Shown in pieces: positions 1-5,350 of a stretch of 5,350 bases of DNA. This stretch comes from an uncultured Clostridia bacterium (GTDB lineage: Bacteria > Bacillota > Clostridia > Christensenellales > UBA1242). The notes below the pieces were generated by a model. The model made no database searches and was not told the DNA's origin. It saw only the letters and a list, made by a program, of their open reading frames with translations. The first letter of the stretch is position 1. Each line of letters starts with the position of its first letter. Made by a program: the position numbers and the translations under genes. The stretch covers positions 1 through 5,350 of the forward strand of contig CALWTN010000047.1 in NCBI GenBank assembly GCA_944384475.1, in the 5' to 3' direction.

Positions 1-1
1 C

Positions 2-2239
2 TTCTTTATTTTAGAAAACGCTGGCATAAACGGGCTGATCTTCCCATTTTCGTTTGCCATGCTGTTTGCGCTTGTGTGGGCAAATCAAAAAATTTGGTTG
101 GTTGTGCCCGCCTATCTTGTTTCGGCGGTAGTTGTAAATCATTCGCTTGCGGGAATAATCGGTGCGATAGTCTGTGCGGTGATGATTGTTGCGCCGTTTG
201 TTTTGCACACGATTTTTAAAAAGAACATTCAAGTGTGGCAACTGGCAATCTACGCATTTTTAAGCCAAGCGGGCTATATCGGTTTTGCAGCAGCAACCGG
301 AACAAATGCCGTTATTTTTGCGGTTGTGTCGGCTGTGGTTGGTGTGATATTTTTGCTGGGATTTGTCAAGCTTTTTGAAGCGCTTTTTATGCGTGGCTTT
401 GCTTACAGGCTCTCCGCCATTGAGTATGTGGCGGGCGGATTAATTTTGATCGGGCTTTCTGCGGGGTTTGTAAATTTGGATTTGTATGGCTTTTCGTTTT
501 TGAAACTTTTTGTAAGTTTTGTGCTGCTTGCAATCACATATTGCTCTAAAAATTACTATTCGGTGTTCATCGCTTCTATTTTGGGGCTGGGAACACTGCT
601 TTCTGCAAACAATCCCGTCTTCTTTGCGCCGTTTGTGATTTGGGCGCTGGCAATTTCGCCGTTCAAAACCTATCGAAAATATTTCACCGCGCTGGCAATA
701 ATTTTGGCGGAACTTGTGATTGGCTTTTATTTCAATCTTTACTATTCCTTTGATTGGCTGGGTATTTTGCCGGTTGCGATCAGCGCTTTGGTGTTTGTGG
801 CGATCCCCGACAAGGTTTACGCTATGGTTAAAAGCATATTTGATTTGCGTGGCGACAGGGCGGCAATCAAAAATGTTGTCAACCAAAATCGAGAATTGCT
901 GCACAGGCGGCTGCTGTCGCTGAGCGATGTGTTTGGCGAAATGGACAGGGTTTTTCGTGGGCTTGTTCGAAAAAATTTAAGCGAAGAGGAAGTGAAAAAA
1001 CTGCTGCGTGACGAGATTATCGCCAGAAACTGCGAAAGTTGCCCAGACAGAGTGCGCTGCCATCGAGCCAGACAGCAGGACACCCTGCGCGTTATGGATG
1101 AACTGACCTCTATCGCTTTTGAAAAGGGCAAGGTGACGCTGCTTGATATTCCGTCATATCTTTCTGCAAATTGTGGCAGAGTGAACGGGATAATCTCATC
1201 GGCGGCGGCTCTTGCAAGGCAGTATAAATCTTACAGCGGCATGCTTTCAAACATCGACACTTCCAAACTGCTTATTGCCGATCAACTTAAAGGCATATCT
1301 TCGGTTATGAAAAACCTTTCGCAAGAGGTTGACCACGAAATCGCTTTTGACGGCAAGAGAGAAGATAAACTTGTTGAAGAGTTGCTGTTTAACGACATTG
1401 TTTGCACCGATGCGATTGTTTTTGAAAAGGATGCGCACACCTTTGAAGTAAATTTGATAGTGCGAAATTTGGATGCCGACAAATTAAAGATTGCCGCAAT
1501 AGTTAGCAAAATTTGCAAGTGTGATATGGCGGTGGTGGATAAATATGCAGCAACAAAACCCGGCTACACTGCGCTTTCGCTTAAAACTGCGCCCAAACTT
1601 GATTGCGTGTTTGCAATTTCAAGCACGCCAAAAGCGGGCAGTGAAAAAAGCGGCGACAGTCATTCGATCATGCGTCTGGATGGAGACAGGTTCATGTTTG
1701 CAATTTGCGATGGCATGGGCAGTGGAAGCGAGGCGGAGCAGGTCAGCCAAACCGCAATCAGTTTGATTGAAAATTTTTACAAGGCGGGCTTTGACAGCGA
1801 ACTGGTGCTTTCGTCAGTCAACAAACTTTTGTCGTTGCAAAAGGAGGATAAATTTTCGGCGCTGGACGTTTGCGTGCTTGATTTAAAAAGCGGGCTTGGC
1901 GATTTTATTAAGATGGGTGCGCCTTGCGGGTTTGTTGTCAATGAAGAGGGGTGCAGGCTTGTTCAAAGCGGTGCGCTGCCGCTTGGAGTTGTGGACAAGT
2001 TCAACCCAGTAACCAAAAAACTGGTTGTAGGCGATGGCGATGTTGTGGTTATGTTTTCGGACGGCGTGGCAGATGCCTTTGCCACAGATGAGACGCTGCA
2101 AGATTTTGTAAAAAGCGTCTATTCGCCCAACCCACAAACCATCGCTGACAAACTTTTAGAGCAGGCGCTTGCAAACTGCAACGGCAGGGCGATGGACGAT
2201 ATGACAGTGCTTGTAATTAAAGCGTTTAATAATAATTAA
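2..2239 (+). CDS. spoIIE: Stage II sporulation protein E (membrane PP2C-type Ser/Thr phosphatase), 5'-truncated
   Basis: Known role: SpoIIE sits at the polar septum of sporulating cells and dephosphorylates the anti-anti-sigma factor SpoIIAA, releasing sigma-F in the forespore; it also interacts with FtsZ. Seen here: the frame is open from base 2 with no stop, and the Met codon at 59 lies inside a hydrophobic segment, so the gene is cut by the window edge and 59 is not the real start. Counting from base 2, residues ~1-270 are a run of hydrophobic segments (roughly 8-10 membrane helices). A central cytoplasmic region follows, with a Cys cluster CxxCx5C at C344, C347 and C353. The C-terminal PP2C domain covers ~530-745. 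Its metal-binding acidic residues are present: Asp in SGDS (552), DGMGSG (570), FSDGVADAF (687) and the DDMT pair (732-733). The spacing closely matches B. subtilis D610/D628/D746/D795, so the enzyme looks intact and perhaps ~60 residues are missing. The gene ends TAA, 89 bases before tilS. The promoter is outside the window. Confidence 0.95.
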   Translation, partial: FFILENAGINGLIFPFSFAMLFALVWANQKIWLVVPAYLVSAVVVNHSLAGIIGAIVCAVMIVAPFVLHTIFKKNIQVWQLAIYAFLSQAGYIGFAAATGTNAVIFAVVSAVVGVIFLLGFVKLFEALFMRGFAYRLSAIEYVAGGLILIGLSAGFVNLDLYGFSFLKLFVSFVLLAITYCSKNYYSVFIASILGLGTLLSANNPVFFAPFVIWALAISPFKTYRKYFTALAIILAELVIGFYFNLYYSFDWLGILPVAISALVFVAIPDKVYAMVKSIFDLRGDRAAIKNVVNQNRELLHRRLLSLSDVFGEMDRVFRGLVRKNLSEEEVKKLLRDEIIARNCESCPDRVRCHRARQQDTLRVMDELTSIAFEKGKVTLLDIPSYLSANCGRVNGIISSAAALARQYKSYSGMLSNIDTSKLLIADQLKGISSVMKNLSQEVDHEIAFDGKREDKLVEELLFNDIVCTDAIVFEKDAHTFEVNLIVRNLDADKLKIAAIVSKICKCDMAVVDKYAATKPGYTALSLKTAPKLDCVFAISSTPKAGSEKSGDSHSIMRLDGDRFMFAICDGMGSGSEAEQVSQTAISLIENFYKAGFDSELVLSSVNKLLSLQKEDKFSALDVCVLDLKSGLGDFIKMGAPCGFVVNEEGCRLVQSGALPLGVVDKFNPVTKKLVVGDGDVVVMFSDGVADAFATDETLQDFVKSVYSPNPQTIADKLLEQALANCNGRAMDDMTVLVIKAFNNN

Positions 2240-2280
2240 AAACAATTTATTTGTTTTTGATAATAAAATTAAAAAATATA

Positions 2281-2308
2281 TTGATTTTAAGCTTTTTTTG
2301 TGTATAAT
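2281..2308 (+). promoter_or_regulatory. Predicted sigma-A-type promoter for tilS
   Basis: A TTGATT -35 element (2281-2286) is separated by 16 bases from a perfect TATAAT -10 element (2303-2308). The -35 matches TTGACA at four of six positions. Transcription would start near 2315, giving a leader of only ~14 bases that still includes the GAGG ribosome binding site. The box lies in the spoIIE-tilS gap and points towards tilS, so it would let tilS be expressed in vegetative cells when spoIIE is silent. This is a sequence match only; AT-rich gaps produce TATAAT by chance, but the spacing and position are good. Confidence 0.65.
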
Positions 2309-2318
2309 TAACTCTTGC

Positions 2319-2322
2319 GAGG
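2319..2322 (+). promoter_or_regulatory. Ribosome binding site of tilS
   Basis: GAGG lies six bases before the ATG at 2329, which is a normal Shine-Dalgarno spacing. It supports that ATG as the start of tilS and shows that the organism uses Shine-Dalgarno signals, in contrast with the next gene. Confidence 0.75.
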
Positions 2323-2328
2323 TTAATT

Positions 2329-3657
2329 ATGCAAAATGTCAAAAATTTTATTCTTCAAAATAATTTGATTAAGCCTGGTGAAAGAATCGGCGTGGGAGTG
2401 AGCGGTGGAAGCGACTCCATGGCGCTTGTGCATTTTTTGCATTCAATCAGCGAGGAGTTTGATATCGAGGTTATCGCAATCTGCGTCGATCATGGGATTA
2501 GAGAAGAATCACGAGCCGAAGCCGATTTTGTTGTCGACAGATGCCGTGAAATGGGCGTTAGGGCATACAAGTTTAGAATTGACGCTCCACGCCTTGCCAA
2601 GGAAAAAAACATCAGTTTGGAAACTGCGGCAAGAGAGGGGCGATATGGCGTTTTTAACACGCTCTTTAAGCGTGACGTGGTGGATAAGATTGCACTCGCA
2701 CATCACTTAAACGACCAAGCAGAAACAATTTTAATGCATATTTTTAGAGGCTCGGGCGTGAGCGGTGCTAGGGGCATGGAGCCGATTAGAGATAAAAGGT
2801 TTATCAGGCCGCTGCTCTCCACAAGCAAAAAAGAAATTTTAAGCTATGTTGACTACAACAACCTCGATTACGTTGAAGATTCCTCTAACGCTGACAACAC
2901 CTTTGCAAGAAATTACCTTCGCAATGTTATCATGCCGCAGATTGAGAAAAAATGGCCAGGTGCGGTGGGTGCTATTGTAAATTTTGGCAAGGCGGTTAAA
3001 GAGGATGACGATTACATCAACTCACAGATTTTTGATGACGCAATCATCTATGAAGAAAAAGAAGCAAAAATTCCGCTTTCATATTTTATCTATCCTGCGC
3101 CGATCATCTCTCGTATGATAATTAATGCGCTTAAAAACATTGGCGTGGAAAAAGATTTTGAAAAAAAGCATGTCGACATGATTAAAGAGCTTGCCTCTTC
3201 TCATGAGAATGGCAAGAGGATGAGCCTTCCGTTTGATGTGGTTGCAATCAAGGACTATGACTATCTCACTCTTGCAAGTCGACAAAAAGTTGTGCCACAA
3301 TTTAAGTGCGAACTTCGCTGTGGCGAGTTTGATTTGCCGGATGGGCGAAAACTTGTGGTTAAAAGAGTTAAAGACATGCCTCAAAAAGAGGGAGTGCTGT
3401 ATTTTGATTATCGTAAAGTGCCAAAATCTGCTTCGTGGCGTTTTAGGCAGGAGGGCGATGTTTTCACCAAGTTTGGCGGAGGCAGCAAAAAACTTAAATC
3501 GTTTTTGATTGACAAAAAAGTTCCACAGCGCAAACGTGACACGTTGCCAGTGCTTGCTGATGAAAACGAAGTTTTTGTGATTGCAGGCGTGGAAATTAGC
3601 GAAAAGGTTAAGGTTGAGGGCGTTCCAACCGCTTACAGCGTGGAAATTAAGGCATAA
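2329..3657 (+). CDS. tilS: tRNA(Ile)-lysidine synthetase TilS
   Basis: Known role: TilS is a cytoplasmic enzyme that uses ATP to attach lysine to C34 of the CAU-anticodon tRNA-Ile2, making lysidine so that the tRNA reads AUA and is charged with Ile instead of Met. It is normally essential. Seen here (442 aa, usual length for the long form): the N-terminal PP-loop SGGSDS at residues 25-30 binds ATP. It is followed by VDHGIR (53-58), the LETAAREGRYGVF segment (~97-109), HHLNDQAET (125-133), IFRGSGVSGARGM (138-150) and the RNYLRN segment (~194-199). The C-terminal TilS domain, which recognises the tRNA acceptor region, covers roughly 365-435, with EGDVFTKFGGGSKKLKSFLI and a VPQRKRD motif. HHLNDQ has Asn where many homologues have Asp; to my knowledge this is a common variant. 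The ATG at 2329 has a GAGG site and a promoter upstream. spoIIE upstream is the usual neighbour, but the downstream hpt-ftsH pair of many Firmicutes is replaced here by an aminopeptidase gene. No truncation or frameshift is seen. Confidence 0.97.
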   Translation: MQNVKNFILQNNLIKPGERIGVGVSGGSDSMALVHFLHSISEEFDIEVIAICVDHGIREESRAEADFVVDRCREMGVRAYKFRIDAPRLAKEKNISLETAAREGRYGVFNTLFKRDVVDKIALAHHLNDQAETILMHIFRGSGVSGARGMEPIRDKRFIRPLLSTSKKEILSYVDYNNLDYVEDSSNADNTFARNYLRNVIMPQIEKKWPGAVGAIVNFGKAVKEDDDYINSQIFDDAIIYEEKEAKIPLSYFIYPAPIISRMIINALKNIGVEKDFEKKHVDMIKELASSHENGKRMSLPFDVVAIKDYDYLTLASRQKVVPQFKCELRCGEFDLPDGRKLVVKRVKDMPQKEGVLYFDYRKVPKSASWRFRQEGDVFTKFGGGSKKLKSFLIDKKVPQRKRDTLPVLADENEVFVIAGVEISEKVKVEGVPTAYSVEIKA

Positions 3658-3686
3658 AATTAGTAAAATTTGTAAATAATACATGC

Positions 3687-5066
3687 ATGAAAGATAATGC
3701 ATGGACGGGCTGCACGCAGCAGCAAATTAAAGAGATTGGCTTGTTTTCGCAAGAATACAAGTCTTTTTTATCGCAATCGAAAACTGAAAGGGAGTGTATA
3801 AAATACTTTTCAAAATTGCTGGAAGAAAATGGCTTTTTAAAGCTTAGCGATGCAATTGCAAACAAAACGCCGCTAAAACAAGGCGACAAGGTTTACGCCG
3901 TCAATATGAACAAGGCGCTTGTCGCATTTGTGATCGGCAAAGAGGTTTTGCAAAAAGGGATGAACATACTTTGTGCACACATCGACAGCCCTAGGCTGGA
4001 TTTAAAAAGCAATCCTGTGTATGAAGAAGACGGCTTTTGCATGTTTGACACCCATTACTATGGCGGCATAAAGCACTATCACTGGGTGGCGCTGCCGCTT
4101 GCGCTGCACGGGCTTGTTTGCAAAAAGGACGGCAGCAAGATTGATATTTGCATAGGCGAGAAAGAAGACGATCCGGTTTTCGGCGTCACTGACCTTTTGC
4201 CGCATCTCACTGAAAAGGAAAAGGGGTTTAACAAACTGCTTTCAAAGCAGGAGGAGATCGAAGGCGAAGTTTTAAACCTCATTGTTGGCAGCAAGCTTAA
4301 AGGCGGCTCAGCGAAGGCGAAGATTTTGGAGGTTTTGCAAGAGAAGGGCATACAAGAAAAGGATTTTTATTCGGCAGAAATAGAAGTTGTTCCTGCTGGC
4401 AAAGCGAGAGATTTTGGGCTTGATGAAAGCATGATTATCGGCTATGGGCATGACGATCGTAGTTGTGCATATTGTTGCATCAGGGCGCTTATCGATTCGC
4501 AAAATCTTGCCAAAACATCCGCCGTAATGCTGGTGGATAAAGAAGAAACGGGCTCGCCGGGTGCGACTGGTATGAAAAGCAAGTTTTTTGAAAACATGAT
4601 TGCGGAAGTGATGAATTTAATGGGCGAATACAGAGAACTTGATTTTAAGCGTGCTATGAACAAAAGTCAGGTTATATCATGTGATGTGACGTCGGGCTTT
4701 GACCCTAACGGGAAGCAGCAATACTACAAAAACACCGAAGCGTTTTTAAACGGCGGCGTGGCATTTTCAAAATATACTGGCAGCAAAGGCAAAAGCGACT
4801 CTAACGATGCCAACCCAGAATTTATTGCTCGCCTGCGAAAAATTTTGGACGAAAACAAGATTGTTTATCAGTTCACCGAAATGGGCAAAGTCGACCAAGG
4901 CGGCGGAGGAACAATTTCAAGCATACTCGCCGAATATGGCATGGAGGTGATTGATGCAGGGCTGCCGGTGCTTTCTATGCATGCGCCATGGGAAGTGATT
5001 TCAAAGCTTGACTTGTTTGAGAATTATAGGTTTTACAAGACGTTCGTGGAGACAACCAATTTTTAA
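3687..5066 (+). CDS. apeA: M18 family zinc aminopeptidase (aminopeptidase 1 type)
   Basis: Known role: M18 enzymes are cytoplasmic, oligomeric, di-metal aminopeptidases that remove N-terminal residues from peptides, often preferring acidic ones. The substrate here cannot be read from sequence. Seen here (459 aa, typical length): AHIDSPRLDLK (97-107, ligand H98 and D100), the family-typical YYGGIKHYHWVALPLALHG (124-142), GHDDRSC (254-260, bridging D256), DKEETGSPG (284-292, catalytic E286 and ligand E287), CDVTSGFDPN (332-341, ligand D333), GKVDQGGGGT (400-409) and the final SMHAP (430-434, ligand H432). The ligand set is complete. No signal peptide or membrane segment is present. The ATG at 3687 is the first possible start after an in-frame stop at 3648-3650, and the early NAW plus KTERECIKY fit my recollection of family N-termini, so the start is well supported even though no Shine-Dalgarno is visible. 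The gene lies 29 bases after tilS and ends just before a strong terminator, so co-transcription with tilS is likely. A weak promoter-like pair (CTTACA at 3632, 17 bases, TAAAAT at 3655) could give extra transcription. Confidence 0.95.
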   Translation: MKDNAWTGCTQQQIKEIGLFSQEYKSFLSQSKTERECIKYFSKLLEENGFLKLSDAIANKTPLKQGDKVYAVNMNKALVAFVIGKEVLQKGMNILCAHIDSPRLDLKSNPVYEEDGFCMFDTHYYGGIKHYHWVALPLALHGLVCKKDGSKIDICIGEKEDDPVFGVTDLLPHLTEKEKGFNKLLSKQEEIEGEVLNLIVGSKLKGGSAKAKILEVLQEKGIQEKDFYSAEIEVVPAGKARDFGLDESMIIGYGHDDRSCAYCCIRALIDSQNLAKTSAVMLVDKEETGSPGATGMKSKFFENMIAEVMNLMGEYRELDFKRAMNKSQVISCDVTSGFDPNGKQQYYKNTEAFLNGGVAFSKYTGSKGKSDSNDANPEFIARLRKILDENKIVYQFTEMGKVDQGGGGTISSILAEYGMEVIDAGLPVLSMHAPWEVISKLDLFENYRFYKTFVETTNF

Positions 5067-5070
5067 ACGG

Positions 5071-5111
5071 GATTAAAAAAAACAAAACAGGGCAAGCCCT
5101 GTTTTTTAATC
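5071..5111 (+). terminator. Intrinsic terminator after apeA, probably bidirectional
   Basis: The perfect inner stem AAAACAGGG (5084-5092) / CCCTGTTTT (5097-5105) encloses a CAAG loop and runs into a T6 stretch (5102-5107). Outer bases GATTAA (5071-5076) can pair with TTAATC (5106-5111) across a bulge of seven A/C bases. The stem starts 17 bases after the apeA stop codon. An A-rich 5' arm and a T-rich 3' arm mean it could also terminate transcription arriving from the right on the - strand. Confidence 0.92.
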
Positions 5112-5144
5112 TTCTAAGCCTAACAAATAATCCAAACGGTTGCT

Positions 5145-5150
5145 TATAAT
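5145..5150 (+). promoter_or_regulatory. Candidate -10 box before the small ORF
   Basis: There is a perfect TATAAT, 12 bases before the ATG at 5163. No convincing -35 element is seen at 16-18 bases upstream (the region around 5121-5128 reads TAACAAAT), and there is no TG extension in the exact position. If used, the transcript would start around 5157, leaving a leader of only about six bases with no Shine-Dalgarno. The call is supported mainly by its place between a terminator and a small ORF that has its own terminator. Confidence 0.35.
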
Positions 5151-5162
5151 TATATTAACCAA

Positions 5163-5296
5163 ATGGTAAAAAATATGAAAAACTAAGCAAAAGAAAGCAT
5201 GTTGCTAAAATAAAAAGAACCGCACGTGAAATAATTGAAGACATGGACACCAAACTTCAAAAAATTGCAGATTTCGTTGATAGTGCGAAAAAATAA
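5163..5296 (+). pseudogene. Small ORF (~44 codons) interrupted by an apparent -1 base frameshift; unknown function
   Basis: From the ATG at 5163 the frame reads MVKNMKN and stops at 5184-5186. One frame over, an open stretch from 5159 runs to TAA at 5294-5296 and reads like a real protein: YEKLSKRKHVAKIKRTARE, then IIEDMDTKLQKIADFVDSAKK spread over 5225-5293. Adding one A to the A6 tract at 5168-5173 joins the two into a 44-residue protein beginning MVKKYEKLSKRKH. Its N-terminal half is strongly basic and its C-terminal half looks like an amphipathic helix with Ile/Met/Leu/Phe at helical spacing. I do not recognise the family. No Shine-Dalgarno precedes the ATG. The gene is flanked by a TATAAT box and a strong terminator that starts on its stop codon, which supports a real transcription unit. 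Alternatives are a homopolymer sequencing error, a decayed gene, recoding by slippage, a 17-codon ORF from the in-frame ATG at 5243, or chance. Confidence 0.4.
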
Positions 5297-5331
5297 AATC
5301 TCATTCAAAGCGAATGAGATTTATTATTTTT
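5296..5331 (+). terminator. Intrinsic terminator after the small ORF
   Basis: The perfect 11-bp stem AAATCTCATTC (5296-5306) / GAATGAGATTT (5312-5322) has a five-base AAAGC loop and is followed by the T-rich tail TTATTTTT (5324-5331). The 5' arm begins at the last base of the small ORF's TAA stop and is preceded by an A-rich run, so the element could also work for a - strand gene ending just to the right. Confidence 0.85.
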
Positions 5332-5350
5332 GCTAAACTCTTTGCCGTTT

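Noticed and set aside
59..61. ATG at 59 as the start of spoIIE
   Set aside because: The frame is open to base 2 and the residues before it (FFILENAGINGLIFPFSF) are a plausible membrane segment. No ribosome binding site precedes 59, so it is an internal Met of a gene cut by the window edge.
440..1131. Overlapping - strand ORFs (440-904 and 817-1131) opposite spoIIE
   Set aside because: They lie antisense to a well-supported conserved gene, have low-complexity or Arg/Lys/Gln/Asn- and Ser-rich translations, and show no recognisable motif.
2238..2258. Hairpin AAAAACAA / TTGTTTTT directly after spoIIE as a terminator
   Set aside because: The 8-bp stem has one G-C pair and no clear T tract after it. 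In such AT-rich DNA it is too weak to call, although some reduction of read-through cannot be excluded.
3632..3660. Promoter CTTACA-17-TAAAAT at the end of tilS for apeA
   Set aside because: The boxes match only four and five of six consensus bases and lie mostly in coding sequence. Matches of this quality are common by chance in AT-rich DNA. Mentioned under apeA but not listed as a feature.
3079..3702. 207-codon - strand ORF opposite the end of tilS
   Set aside because: The translation is a shadow of tilS rich in Phe, His and Asn, with no domain and no ribosome binding site. The tilS C-terminal domain on the + strand explains the region.
5243..5296. 17-codon ORF MDTKLQKIADFVDSAKK as a complete gene
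   Set aside because: It has no properly spaced ribosome binding site, and the same frame continues protein-like well upstream of this Met. It is better explained as the C-terminal part of the frameshifted 44-codon ORF.

Overview
The window looks like chromosomal core DNA of an endospore-forming Firmicute, most likely a member of the Clostridia. The case rests on a SpoIIE sporulation phosphatase followed directly by tilS, a gene order shared by Bacillus and many clostridia, and on a cytoplasmic M18 aminopeptidase of the type common in clostridia. Base composition is moderately AT-rich (judged by eye), with strongly AT-rich intergenic gaps. No phage, transposon, CRISPR or rRNA/tRNA sequence is visible. 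All three long genes are on the + strand.

Layout: (1) Positions 2-2239 hold the 3' part of spoIIE. The reading frame is open to the left edge, so the true start lies outside the window. (2) An 89-base AT-rich gap carries a good sigma-A-type promoter and a GAGG ribosome binding site for tilS. (3) Positions 2329-3657 hold a complete tilS (tRNA-Ile lysidine synthetase). (4) After a 29-base gap, 3687-5066 holds a complete M18 aminopeptidase with all expected metal-binding motifs but no visible Shine-Dalgarno sequence. (5) A strong intrinsic terminator follows at 5071-5111. (6) The last ~240 bases contain a TATAAT box, a 44-codon small ORF that is intact only if one base is added in an A6 tract (or by a -1 slip there), and a second strong hairpin terminator starting at its stop codon.

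Functionally these are three separate jobs: forespore activation of sigma-F (SpoIIE), AUA decoding by tRNA-Ile2 modification (TilS), and peptide turnover (M18 peptidase). The promoter before tilS suggests that the housekeeping genes tilS and apeA are transcribed independently of the sporulation-controlled spoIIE, and they probably end together at the 5071-5111 terminator. I see no evidence of an undescribed multi-gene system. The most unusual item is the apparently frameshifted small gene at the 3' end, which sits between its own candidate promoter and terminator.
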